Shown: piece by piece, positions 49,016 through 58,022 of the stretch
Layout of the letters: each line of letters starts with the position of its first letter
Position numbering within the stretch: position 1 is the first letter of the stretch
Notes under the pieces: model-generated
What the model was told of the DNA's origin: nothing
Seen by the model: only the letters and a program-made list of their open reading frames with translations
Database searches by the model: none
Position numbers and translations under genes: made by a program
NCBI GenBank assembly: GCA_903896545.1
Contig: CAITYF010000161.1
Coordinates: forward strand, 124,001 to 188,000
DNA length: 64,000 bases
Direction of reading: 5' to 3'
DNA from: an uncultured Myxococcales bacterium
GTDB lineage: Bacteria > Myxococcota_A > UBA9042

Positions 49016-50830
49016 ATGTCCCCTTTCGGGCTGCGTGGTTTGGCCGTATTGGTGCTTGCGGTTTTTCTGATCGGGTCGCCGGTGAGTTGGGCTGCCGGTA
49101 AGCGCGGCAAAGCGGTACATGCTGCGGCACATGCCAAGAAATCGGCCAAGCGAGGCAAAGAAAGTCGGCAAAAGGCGCCGCTAGCGGCCACGCCCGCGCT
49201 CGCACCTGCGCCTCCGCCAGCGCCCGCGCGGCGACCGACATCTGCGGCGGTTGTGCCCGTGGCATTGCCCGCGCCCGTGACGCCCGTCACGGCAGTTTCC
49301 CTGCCGGTTGCGTCGACACCTGCGGTCGCCGTTGCCAAGCCCGTCGTCGTGAAGCCCGCGCCAGCAGCGCCGAGCAAACCCGCCAAAGCGGTCAAGCCGA
49401 CGGCCAAGGTCGCGCCTGCAGTTGCCTTACCTGGTGCTGCGACCGCCACGGCAGCGCAACCGGTCGCCTTGCCACAGGGTGCTTCGCCACCGGCGGCCGT
49501 TGGGCTGCCCGGTCACCCCACGCCCAGCGCGCACGCCGCTGTCGAGCTGCCCGCACATCCCACCGCGACGACCGCGCCTGCGCCGCCGCGCGCCAAGCCA
49601 CTCCCGACGCCGGTCGCCACGGCGTGGGCGCTCCCCCAGGTGCCTCAGGCCAAGCTGCAGAGCGATCTGAAATTTCAGTCGATTATCCGGCTGATTCAGG
49701 CCAGCAAGTTCAGCGAAGCCCTGGCTGAAGTCGACGCGCTGCTGGAAAAGAGCCCCAACGACGACGAACTGAAAGTGCAGCGCGCGCGCCTGTTGTACTG
49801 GCTGGATCGGCGGCAGGCTTCGCGTGAGTATTTGGCCCCTGTGCAGGCTCGCCATCCGGAGGACGCGGAAATTCGCGAGTTGGACGCCCAGCTGAAGCTT
49901 GCCGACGGCGACATCGTGGGTGCACTGGCGCAGTACCGTGCGCTGGAAATCGCCGGTGACGGGCGGCCGGAGCTGCACCAGCGGATCATCGACTTGTCGC
50001 TGGAGTTGGACGAAGGCGCCGCGGTGACGAAGTCGCTGAAGTTTGGCGGCCATCTGAGCGACGAACAGGAAATGGCCTACACGCGCATGGTGCACCCGTG
50101 GTTTGTCGACGTGGCCGGTGCCTCGACGTTGCACAGCGGCTCTGCGTGGTGGCGTGCCGATGCCCATTTGGGTCGGCGGATCAACAAGCGGTGGAGCGCG
50201 CTGTTGGGCGCCATCTACGAGCAGCGTTATTCCGGCGTCGATCTGGAGCGCGCCGAGGCAGTCAAAGGTGAGTTGTACTTTGGTTTCAGCCGCATCGACG
50301 GCATGTTGCACCTCGAATCGTCGCCCAATAAGGCGTTCCTGCCGATCTTTGACGGCCGCCTCGATCTGGGTTTTTCCATCATCAAAGAATTGTCCGTCGG
50401 CGTGTATGGTCGCTACGCCCGCTACGCGACGACGCCCACTTCACAAGTTCTGCCCTCGACGGCTTGGTCACTGGCGCCTAACCTGATCGTGTACTGGAAG
50501 GAATGGACGTTCCAGCCGGGCTACATGCTGATCAATCTCGACCCAAGTCTCACGACGACGACCACCTACTACCACACGGGCTTCTTGAAGGCGCGTTGGG
50601 AGCCGACCCCGCGCTGGATGGCTTTTGCGTGGCTGTATCTGGGCACCGACCCGACTTTTGTCGAGCGCTACGGCGTTCGCACGCCCGTCGGTACGTCGAT
50701 GGTGCTCGGCGGCGAGCACTGGTGGACCCCGCGCTGGGGCACGCGCGCTTCGATCGCCCGTACCCAGCCTTTTGACAGCAAGAACGATCCGTTCACGGAA
50801 TTCACCGTCGTCCTGCGAGGTCGGCTGTGA
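49016..50830 (+). CDS. secreted TPR protein with YaiO-like outer-membrane barrel
   Basis: A 604-residue protein. Signal peptide of about 27 residues; a Pro/Ala/Val-rich low-complexity stretch to about residue 205; TPR-like repeats (SKFSEALAEVDALLEKSPND, then GALAQYRALEIAGDG), about 215-330. The last 230 residues consist of alternating amphipathic strands with aromatic ends (RWSALLGAIYEQRYSG, ELSVGVYGRYARYA, SMVLGGEHWWTPRWG), ending in VVLRGRL. This is the layout of YaiO/PgaA-like polysaccharide export proteins. Upstream in-frame starts exist to 48887; ATG 49016 is chosen for the signal peptide. The stop overlaps the HEAT gene start (GTGA). Confidence 0.8.
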   Translation: MSPFGLRGLAVLVLAVFLIGSPVSWAAGKRGKAVHAAAHAKKSAKRGKESRQKAPLAATPALAPAPPPAPARRPTSAAVVPVALPAPVTPVTAVSLPVASTPAVAVAKPVVVKPAPAAPSKPAKAVKPTAKVAPAVALPGAATATAAQPVALPQGASPPAAVGLPGHPTPSAHAAVELPAHPTATTAPAPPRAKPLPTPVATAWALPQVPQAKLQSDLKFQSIIRLIQASKFSEALAEVDALLEKSPNDDELKVQRARLLYWLDRRQASREYLAPVQARHPEDAEIRELDAQLKLADGDIVGALAQYRALEIAGDGRPELHQRIIDLSLELDEGAAVTKSLKFGGHLSDEQEMAYTRMVHPWFVDVAGASTLHSGSAWWRADAHLGRRINKRWSALLGAIYEQRYSGVDLERAEAVKGELYFGFSRIDGMLHLESSPNKAFLPIFDGRLDLGFSIIKELSVGVYGRYARYATTPTSQVLPSTAWSLAPNLIVYWKEWTFQPGYMLINLDPSLTTTTTYYHTGFLKARWEPTPRWMAFAWLYLGTDPTFVERYGVRTPVGTSMVLGGEHWWTPRWGTRASIARTQPFDSKNDPFTEFTVVLRGRL

Positions 50831-51906
50831 ACAATTTCCGCCTCGAACTGCTCACGCTGCCTGAGCTCCTCATCATCTTGTTCGTGACGCTCGAGCTCAT
50901 CATCGTACTCGTGGCGCTGACGGCGATGTTGATCGTGCGTGGCCGCGCAATTCGCCGTGAAAAGGCGTTTCAGGCGACCCGCGCGACGTTGCTGGAGTCC
51001 ATCCAGCGCATGACCGGCTTGGAGCCAGATCCGACGGCCAAGTCCAAGGCGCTCGCGGCGTTGGGCGCGTTGTCCCGCGACTTTGCCCGGCGTCTGCTCA
51101 CGGAAATGGCCGAGCTTGCCGGTCCAGGCGGAACATCGGCGTTTGAAGAACTGTACGCAGCGTCCAACCTCGCCGTCGAAGCGCGTGCCAACGCGGTTGC
51201 GCGGCCGTGGGAACGCCTGCGCGTGATCCGTGAAGCGCGCGCGCTGCACGACCCCGCGCGTCTGCTCGCTGGTTTGGTGCGCGATGAAGTGCCGGATGTG
51301 CGTCTGGGTGCCTTTGAGGCCCTGTGCGCGCTGAGCCGCGCCGATGAAGCGGTGGCCGCGATTCCGCTTCTGGCGGCGGACGGTCGTCTGAACCGCGTGC
51401 GCGCGATCGACGCAATGTCGGTCGCCAGCCCGTTGCCGGTGCAGTCGCTGGTGGAATTGTCGAATTCAGAAATCGCCGACGTGCGGCAGATCGTCGTCGC
51501 GGTGCTTGGCAACGCGCGCGTACGCCAAGCCGTGCAGGTGGTCGTGCACGCCGTGACCGATCCAGAAGCCGAAGTCCGTATTCAGGCGGTGAAAGGCCTG
51601 CGCGAGATGGGTGACGCCTCGGCGTTGCCCGTGTGCCTCAGCGCGCTCCAGGACGAACGCTGGGAAGTGCGGTCTGAGGCCGCGCGCACCTGTGGTGCTT
51701 TGGGCGGCGGCGGCGCGGCAGAGTCAATCGCCGTGCTTTTGGATGACGAAGCCGAGTGGGTCCGTCACAATGCATCGCTCGCGCTTTCGCGTTGTGGTCC
51801 CGCCGGCATTGCCGCGCTTCGTTCTGCTGCTGCTCGTGGCAACGAATCCGCGTCCAGCGCGCTGGCGGAAGCCCGTCTGTCCGTTACGGAAGATTCTTTG
51901 GTCTAG
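50827..51906 (+). CDS. membrane-anchored HEAT-repeat protein
   Basis: A 359-residue protein with one N-terminal membrane segment (about 10-38) and a cytoplasmic helical-repeat domain. HEAT units are clear in the second half: DVRLGAFEALCALSR, EVRIQAVKGLREMGD, EVRSEAARTCGALGG and WVRHNASLALSRCG. It is probably a scaffold at the inner membrane. It is coupled to the barrel protein before it by GTGA overlap, and the GT2 synthase starts 47 bp later, so it likely organises or regulates that synthase. Confidence 0.82.
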   Translation: MNNFRLELLTLPELLIILFVTLELIIVLVALTAMLIVRGRAIRREKAFQATRATLLESIQRMTGLEPDPTAKSKALAALGALSRDFARRLLTEMAELAGPGGTSAFEELYAASNLAVEARANAVARPWERLRVIREARALHDPARLLAGLVRDEVPDVRLGAFEALCALSRADEAVAAIPLLAADGRLNRVRAIDAMSVASPLPVQSLVELSNSEIADVRQIVVAVLGNARVRQAVQVVVHAVTDPEAEVRIQAVKGLREMGDASALPVCLSALQDERWEVRSEAARTCGALGGGGAAESIAVLLDDEAEWVRHNASLALSRCGPAGIAALRSAAARGNESASSALAEARLSVTEDSLV

Positions 51907-51953
51907 TTCTTTTGGGTTCTTCACAGGTTTACGGAGGTTGAGAGAACGCGCGC

Positions 51954-54452
51954 ATGTTGATGGATATCTTCAATATCCTTGTGCTTCTCTACTTCGTGTT
52001 GCTCACGTCGGGCTACATCGCGCTTTTTGTCGCGGCTTCCGTCGGCATCATCCAGGTGCGCCGTGACCTGGAGGGCAGCTCGCCGGAATCCGTGTCGATG
52101 CGCGGTCGCGCGACGCTGCCCATTTCCATTTTGGTGCCCGCCCACAACGAAGAAAAAACGGTGGTGGAGTCGGTCCGCGCACTCCTGAAGTTGCGTTACC
52201 CCGAACACGAAGTGGTCGTGGTAAATGACGGTTCGTCGGACAAGACGATGAAACGTCTGCGTACAGCGTTCGCGCTGGAAGCGGTGCCCATCGACATTCG
52301 CCTCGATTTGCCGTGCAAACCGATTCGCGCGACCTACCGCTCTGCAATTTACAATCGCCTGATCGTCATTGACAAAGACAACGGCGGTAAGGCCGACGCC
52401 TTGAATTGCGCGATTAACGCGAGCCGATTTCCGCTGGTGTGCGCCATCGACGCCGACACGCTGATTTTGCCCGACGCACTTCTGCGCCTCGTCCGCCCGT
52501 TCCTGACGGACGTCGACGTCGTCGCGGTCGGTGGCACGATTTGCCTCGCAAACGGCTGCACGATTGAGCGCGGCGCCGTCGTCGAAATGGGCTTGCCCAA
52601 GTCCTGGCTGGCGCGTTTTCAAGTGGTTGAATACCTGCGCGCCTTCCTCGTCGGACGCTTGGGCTGGGACCGCATGGGCGGCAACCTGATTATTTCTGGC
52701 GCTTTTGGCCTGTTCCGCCGCTCCGCAGTGACGACTGCGGGTGGCTACGCGCACGACTCCGTCGGTGAGGACATGGAGCTGGTCGCGCGCCTGCGCCACC
52801 AGATTCCGCAGTGGCTGCAAGGTCGCGCGATCGCGCACCTTCCGGATCCCGTCGCGTTTACGGAAGCTCCAGAAAATATTCGCATTCTCGGCAACCAGCG
52901 CGACCGCTGGCAGCGCGGCTTGGCTGACACGCTGTGGCGTCACCGCAAAATGGCGTTCAACCGCCGCTACGGGCCGATTGGCCTCGTGGTGATGCCGTTC
53001 TTCATCTTTTTTGAACTGTTCGGGCCGATCATTGAGATGTTCGGCTACTTCTACTTCGTGCTGATGCTCGTCGGCGGCTTCATCGAGCCCGTCTTCACGA
53101 TTCTCTTCCTGATCCTCGCGGTCCTCATCGGCTTCCTTCTGTCCTTGGGCGCGATTTTGCTCGAAGAACTCTCGCTCTCGTTCTTCCGCGAACGCGGCGA
53201 CTTGTGGCGTCTCGTGTCCGTCGCGCTACTCGAAAACATGGGCTATCGCCAGCTCATTTTGTGGTATCGCCTCCGTGGGCTCTGGGGTTACCTCCGCCGT
53301 CGTAAGACGTGGGGCCGCATGACGCGTCTCGGTTTCGCCGGCGGTACGGGTCCGCGTGGTGGCGAACAGCGTTCGAGCGCTTTGCCGATTTTGACCACGC
53401 TCCTTTTGGCCGCCATCGTGATGCTGCCCGTCGGTTGGCTGATCAAGCCGCGCCCGACGGTCAAGCCGCAAATTCTCGACAAGACTGTGCCTTTTGAGAA
53501 TCGCCGCGAGCACTTGCGGTTGATGTGGTTGCTGACCCAGGCGAAGGTCCAACCGCCCAAGTCGCGGTTCATGTGGGACTCGGTGACCGATTACGTCGGC
53601 TGGAATCCGACGACCAAGGCGCACCGCGAGCTCGCCGACGAAGATCTGAAAGATCGCAATTTGCTGTTTATTTCCGACACCTATGGTGTGTACGTCGACG
53701 ACTATGACGCGATGCCGCGGCCCGTGGCGCACTTGGAGTTGTCCAAGCGCATCTTCGGCGGTCTGACGGACGCGGAAATGGACGTCATCGAGCGTTTTGT
53801 CGCGCGCGGTGGTCGAGTCTGCGGCGAGTTCAACACATTTGCCACGCCCACGCCGTACAGCGCGCGGTTGCGGGCGGAGAAAGTCTTCAACATCAAGTGG
53901 TCCGGCTGGGCCGGGCGCCGCGTGGACGACTTCTCAGACGACCGCGAAATCGCGCAGTGGGTGCAAAAGCGCTGGGCCGAAGAGACGGGACGCCCGTACG
54001 ATCTAGAAGGTCCAGGAATTCTGCTGATTCACGAAGATGGGCGCGTCGTCTGTCTGCAAGAAGAACTGGATATTCCCAAGAACCCGCTGGTGCTGACCCA
54101 CGGCCCGGATTCCGTGCCGGTGACCTACTGGTTTGACATCAACGAGGCCAACGACCCGAAAGAAGTGCGCGCGACCTACAAGCTGCACACGATGGAACCC
54201 GGCATGGTGCTGCTGTCCAAGTTTGGCATCCCAGACGCATTCCCCGCGATCGTCTACGACGACAAGATGAAGCATACGTACCTGGCGGGCGACATGACGG
54301 ATGCGGAGGCGAACCTCGGTCCGCCGTGGCTCGCGTTCATCCCGACCGTCCGCAAGTGGATGGCGCAAACGGGCATGGTGCCGGAGGACATCCGCCTGCT
54401 GTGGCGCGTCTATTCGCCGACCATCACGCGCGTCATCAACGGCGAGATGTGA
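51954..54452 (+). CDS. processive GT2 polysaccharide synthase fused to a periplasmic domain
   Basis: An 832-residue fusion. One membrane segment, then a cytoplasmic GT2 domain with VPAHNEE (61-67), VVVNDGSSDKT (88-98), DKDNGGKADALN (140-151), the DxD motif DAD (166-168), ED (272-273) and QRDRW (315-319). This set marks processive beta-glycan synthases such as PgaC, NodC and hyaluronan synthase. Membrane segments follow (about 341-410), then another at 477-496. The remaining 335 residues are predicted periplasmic, with RNLLFISDTYGVYVDD and DVIERFVARGGRVCGEF, recalling class I glutamine-amidotransferase-like folds. ATG start; repeat copy B begins at its stop codon. Confidence 0.85.
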   Translation: MLMDIFNILVLLYFVLLTSGYIALFVAASVGIIQVRRDLEGSSPESVSMRGRATLPISILVPAHNEEKTVVESVRALLKLRYPEHEVVVVNDGSSDKTMKRLRTAFALEAVPIDIRLDLPCKPIRATYRSAIYNRLIVIDKDNGGKADALNCAINASRFPLVCAIDADTLILPDALLRLVRPFLTDVDVVAVGGTICLANGCTIERGAVVEMGLPKSWLARFQVVEYLRAFLVGRLGWDRMGGNLIISGAFGLFRRSAVTTAGGYAHDSVGEDMELVARLRHQIPQWLQGRAIAHLPDPVAFTEAPENIRILGNQRDRWQRGLADTLWRHRKMAFNRRYGPIGLVVMPFFIFFELFGPIIEMFGYFYFVLMLVGGFIEPVFTILFLILAVLIGFLLSLGAILLEELSLSFFRERGDLWRLVSVALLENMGYRQLILWYRLRGLWGYLRRRKTWGRMTRLGFAGGTGPRGGEQRSSALPILTTLLLAAIVMLPVGWLIKPRPTVKPQILDKTVPFENRREHLRLMWLLTQAKVQPPKSRFMWDSVTDYVGWNPTTKAHRELADEDLKDRNLLFISDTYGVYVDDYDAMPRPVAHLELSKRIFGGLTDAEMDVIERFVARGGRVCGEFNTFATPTPYSARLRAEKVFNIKWSGWAGRRVDDFSDDREIAQWVQKRWAEETGRPYDLEGPGILLIHEDGRVVCLQEELDIPKNPLVLTHGPDSVPVTYWFDINEANDPKEVRATYKLHTMEPGMVLLSKFGIPDAFPAIVYDDKMKHTYLAGDMTDAEANLGPPWLAFIPTVRKWMAQTGMVPEDIRLLWRVYSPTITRVINGEM

Positions 54453-54605
54453 GAGCCTGTGAAAACTTGTTTTCGCACGCTCTCCCGGAGAGCGGCTGCG
54501 GGCTGGCAGCGGCTGAAACCGCCTGAATTCACTTCAGGCGTCGCTTGGCCGCTGCATCAAACATCAAGCTCAGAGGTTGGGAATTCGAAGAATTCGCAAC
54601 CTCTG
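54451..54605 (-). repeat. palindromic intergenic repeat, copy B
   Basis: The inverted partner of the element at 20070-20216 (147 bp aligned without gaps at about 90 % identity). It begins inside the TGA of the GT2 gene. At its right end it has a complete hairpin, CAGAGGTTG and CAACCTCTG, enclosing GAATTCGAAGAATTC. The next gene starts 18 bp further on. It could serve as an RNA end or stabiliser for the GT2 transcript; no T-tract is present. Confidence 0.85.
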
Positions 54606-54622
54606 AACACCGCCGCACCTTG

Positions 54623-55912
54623 ATGCCGAGATCTGGCCACTTTCACTGGCTCTGTGCGGGCGCGCTGCTCCTGTGCGCGTGCGGGACAACGCGGATGAGG
54701 CGTCAGGACGTGCCCGCGCGCTGCGAAGACCCCGATGCCCGCGCAGTGCTGAACGCCGCCCGCTCGTCGCTGGTCTTTTCGCCTTATCGCCCCAAGAAAG
54801 TCTATGATCTGGACGCCAATGGCCGTGCAGTGCTGTTCCAGCCGGGGCGCCTGTCGGCAGACGCGCTTGCCATTCTCAGCTACCCCGATCCGCAGCGGTT
54901 TGCCGGAGGCGACAGCGACTTCCATCGTTTGGCGCAGCGCTCGTTTGTCTACGACGACGCGCTCGCGGTGCTCTGGCTCACCCACGACGGCGATCTGGAT
55001 CGCGCTCGACGTGTACTGGCGACGTTGGCTGCGCTGCAGCGTCCCGACGGCGCGTGGGGCTTCGGCTTCGGTGCGGGGCCGGAAGACGGGTTCTACAACG
55101 CCGCGTATGTCCGGACAGGGACGGTGGCGTGGGTCGTCTACGCGCTCGCGCACTACCGCGTGGTGAGTCGCGATCCGCAGTTTGACGGCGTCGCCGAACG
55201 CGCCACGCGTTGGCTTCTCGCGCAGCGCGCGCCGGGCGACCCGCTCCTGCGCGGTGGGGCAGGACGCTGGCGCGACGCGGCGCATTTTGAGCCGGACTGG
55301 CGCGCGGACTTTGTCGCCACCGAGCACCAGGTCGACGCGTGGTTTGCGCTACGCGCCGCGAGTCGCGCGTGGCCAGAGCTGGCGCAGCGTCTGGATCTGA
55401 CGACCACCGCTCAACAGCTGGCGATCGCCATGCGGAGGTCGCTGTGGCTTCCAGAAGGTCGCTACGCCCAGGGTTTGGGACCTGCCGGTACACCCGACCG
55501 TGAGAGCGCGCTGGATGCTGCCGGAACGTGGACCGCGCTGTGGGAAATCGCGGAGGCGCGTCCCGAATACGCCCAGCAGATGCTGTCCTGGGTCACGCGT
55601 GTGCACGGGATCGACGTGGACGGCTGGCCCGGGCTGCGCCCGTATCGCGACGCGCCGCCGGAGACGTGGTTTGTCGAAGGAAGTGTCGCCTTGCCGCTCG
55701 CGTACAAGCGCCTTGGCCTGATGGAGACGGCGAGGCAGCGTTGGCAACCGCTCGTGCAACTCGCCTGCGCTGCTGGCCTCCCCCTGGTCTACGCGCCCAA
55801 CTGGCACGCCGATTTTCCGTTCACGCCGGCCGCCGCGCCCACGCTTTGGTTGCTGCTCGCGGGTCAGGAGATCGTCGAAGGCGGAGCGCCGTGGCTGTGG
55901 GCAGAGCGGTAG
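54623..55912 (+). CDS. lipoprotein resembling (alpha/alpha)6 glycosidases
   Basis: A 429-residue protein. The signal peptide ends in a Cys-rich lipobox region (LLLCACG). The mature part is made of helix pairs with aromatic and acidic residues at the turns: FVYDDALAVLWL, LQRPDGAWGFGF, ATEHQVDAWFALRAA, DAAGTWTALWEIAEA and WFVEGSVALPLAYKRLG. This pattern is typical of six-hairpin glycosidase-fold proteins, and the Asp/Glu in YDD and TEH would be candidates for the active site. ATG 54623 is chosen; the frame upstream reads the repeat. Its position after the synthase suggests trimming of the polymer. The enzyme class is inferred. Confidence 0.65.
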   Translation: MPRSGHFHWLCAGALLLCACGTTRMRRQDVPARCEDPDARAVLNAARSSLVFSPYRPKKVYDLDANGRAVLFQPGRLSADALAILSYPDPQRFAGGDSDFHRLAQRSFVYDDALAVLWLTHDGDLDRARRVLATLAALQRPDGAWGFGFGAGPEDGFYNAAYVRTGTVAWVVYALAHYRVVSRDPQFDGVAERATRWLLAQRAPGDPLLRGGAGRWRDAAHFEPDWRADFVATEHQVDAWFALRAASRAWPELAQRLDLTTTAQQLAIAMRRSLWLPEGRYAQGLGPAGTPDRESALDAAGTWTALWEIAEARPEYAQQMLSWVTRVHGIDVDGWPGLRPYRDAPPETWFVEGSVALPLAYKRLGLMETARQRWQPLVQLACAAGLPLVYAPNWHADFPFTPAAAPTLWLLLAGQEIVEGGAPWLWAER

Positions 55913-55945
55913 CCGGAACCAGGCGCAGGCGATAAACTGGCGCGC

Positions 55946-56884
55946 ATGACGACTCCGCTTCTCGATTTCAAACGTTTTCCCGGTCGGCGCTGGTCTCTCG
56001 GTTTTTCCGCCGAGATGCGCGAGACCTTGGAGAGAATCCCCGACATGGCGACCGCCGTGCGCGCGCGGTGGGCCCAACATGTGCGGGCGCGAACTGACGA
56101 TATTCTGCTCTTTGCCACGGCTGAAGACGCCATGCGCGCCGCGGTACACGCGCTGCTTGCGCCGAACGACGTGGTCCTGCTGGCTCGTCCGCTGCCGCCC
56201 GATTGGATCGCGTGCGTGCTGCAGGCTGGCGCGCGGTACGTCGACGTCGGCCGTCGCTACGACGGGTTTGCCCAGACCGGTGGTTGGAATGTCGCAGCCG
56301 CCCAACGCGCCGCCGCTGCACACCCGGAGGCTGTTGCCATCGCCGAGACGTGCACGTGGGGCGGCGCGGATGACGCAGCCGTTGCCGCTGCGCTTCCCCT
56401 GCGCGCGTTCATCAAGGATGCCCGCAACACCCTGCATTGTCTTGGGCCCGTGTTGGGTCTGGAGCGCGCCACGGTGACGCTCGTCGCACTCCGCGACCCC
56501 GACGCGCCGTCACCGGCCGTTCTGTACGCGCTCATTGCACCCGACCAGCACGGGGCAGCGTTGCGCGCCGCCGTTGGGCCCACCGCGGTTCCGGCTGTGC
56601 TGGCTGAACACGCGTTTGCTGTGCTGGAGGGGGTCGATCGTGACCCGACTTGGGCGGATCGCGCCATCGCACGGATCACCGAACGCAACGCTGCGTGGCG
56701 AACGGCGCTTGCGGGACGCCCCGGTGTAGAAGTGCTCCCTCCCGCTGGGACGGAGGCCGCTGCCCTCTGTTTAGGTGGCGACGGGGACGCGATCGCCGCT
56801 GATTTGGTTGGGCAGTTTCTGACGGTGCGCGCGTGGCCGACAAGTGCGATGCGCGCGCTTTTGACGGCAGATCTGGCACGTTAA
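55946..56884 (+). CDS. aminotransferase-fold-like protein, probably degenerate
   Basis: A 312-residue cytoplasmic protein. The middle resembles the large domain of fold-type I PLP enzymes (HisC/CobC group): FATAEDAMRAAVHALLAPNDVVLLARPLPPDW, then AIAETCTWGG and FIKDARNTL where the cofactor-binding segment should be. The usual S-x-x-K lysine context is not evident, so it may be inactive or misassigned. ATG start, 33 bp after the glycosidase-like gene and on the same strand. I put the family at about one in three. Confidence 0.5.
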   Translation: MTTPLLDFKRFPGRRWSLGFSAEMRETLERIPDMATAVRARWAQHVRARTDDILLFATAEDAMRAAVHALLAPNDVVLLARPLPPDWIACVLQAGARYVDVGRRYDGFAQTGGWNVAAAQRAAAAHPEAVAIAETCTWGGADDAAVAAALPLRAFIKDARNTLHCLGPVLGLERATVTLVALRDPDAPSPAVLYALIAPDQHGAALRAAVGPTAVPAVLAEHAFAVLEGVDRDPTWADRAIARITERNAAWRTALAGRPGVEVLPPAGTEAAALCLGGDGDAIAADLVGQFLTVRAWPTSAMRALLTADLAR

Positions 56885-56921
56885 GCGGACGGAGCGGGCC
56901 GGAAAGCGACGGGGACTGTGG

Positions 56922-58022
56922 CTAACGGCCCAGCACGCGGCTCAGGACCACGTAGAGGCCGGCGCCCAAGCCTGCAGAGACGGGCAACGTCAGCACCCAA
57001 GCGATGAGGATGTTGCCGGCGACGCCCCAGCGCACCGCGCTCAGGCGCTTCGAGGCGCCAACGCCCATGATCGACGACGAGATCACGTGTGTCGTGGAGA
57101 CCGGGGCCTTCAACCACGACGCGGTCAGGATCACCAGTGCGCCTGCGGTCTCCGCTGCAAAACCGTGAATTGGCTGTAGCTTGATGATTTTGCTGCCCAT
57201 CGTGCGGATGATGCGCCAGCCGCCCGCTGCAGTACCGGCTGCCATCGCCGCTGCGCATGCGCCGATCACCCAGAACGGCACGACGAGTTCGCCTTTTTGC
57301 TGATACGCCGCGAGGTTCAGCCACGGCGGCAGATCGGCGGTGTGCTTGGCGTAATAGGCGACCAACGACATCGTCACGATGCCCATTGCCTTTTGCGCGT
57401 CGTTCGAGCCGTGGGACAGCGCCATGGAACTTGCTGAAAGCAGCTGCAAATGGCGAAACAGGCTGTTGACCCTGGACGGACCGGTGCGGCGCACGATCCA
57501 CGTCAGGCCGACCATGATGGCAAAGCCGATCAAAAAGCCGGCGATCGGCGAAATGATGAGGCCGAGCGTGACCTTGGTGACACCCTTGGAGTGCATCAGC
57601 GTGCTGAAGGCTTCGAAGAAGTTTGCGTTTTCATCCATCACGCGGTGGCACGCGACCGCGCCGATCAGGCCGCCGACCAGCGTGTGGCTGGACGACGACG
57701 GCAAACCGAGCGCCCACGTCACCAAGTTCCAGATGATACCGGCCAAGAGCGCGCAGACGACGACCGTTTGCGTGATAGAGACAGGGTCGGCGATGTCGCC
57801 GCCGATGGTCTTGGCCACGCCGGTGCCGAGGAATGCGCCGCCAAAATTGAACACAGCGGCGAGCATGACCGCCGTACGGGGCGACAGGACGTTGGTCGAG
57901 ACGACCGTCGCGATCGCGTTGGCCGTGTCGTGGAACCCGTTGATGTAGTCAAAAACCAGCGCCGTGATAACGACGACCACGAGCAGGATAAACGGGTCTA
58001 CAAGCGGGGCCGCATCAACCAT
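56922..58022 (-). CDS. pit: low-affinity inorganic phosphate transporter (PiT family)
   Basis: A 366-residue inner-membrane protein with about ten hydrophobic segments and the duplicated family signature: GFHDTANAIATVVST near the N-terminus and LSHGSNDAQKAMGIV in the second half. PiT proteins import metal-phosphate with protons or sodium. The ATG at 58022 overlaps the upstream PhoU-like gene by 8 bases, the standard PhoU-like/PiT pairing. Confidence 0.94.
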   Translation of the reverse strand: MVDAAPLVDPFILLVVVVITALVFDYINGFHDTANAIATVVSTNVLSPRTAVMLAAVFNFGGAFLGTGVAKTIGGDIADPVSITQTVVVCALLAGIIWNLVTWALGLPSSSSHTLVGGLIGAVACHRVMDENANFFEAFSTLMHSKGVTKVTLGLIISPIAGFLIGFAIMVGLTWIVRRTGPSRVNSLFRHLQLLSASSMALSHGSNDAQKAMGIVTMSLVAYYAKHTADLPPWLNLAAYQQKGELVVPFWVIGACAAAMAAGTAAGGWRIIRTMGSKIIKLQPIHGFAAETAGALVILTASWLKAPVSTTHVISSSIMGVGASKRLSAVRWGVAGNILIAWVLTLPVSAGLGAGLYVVLSRVLGR

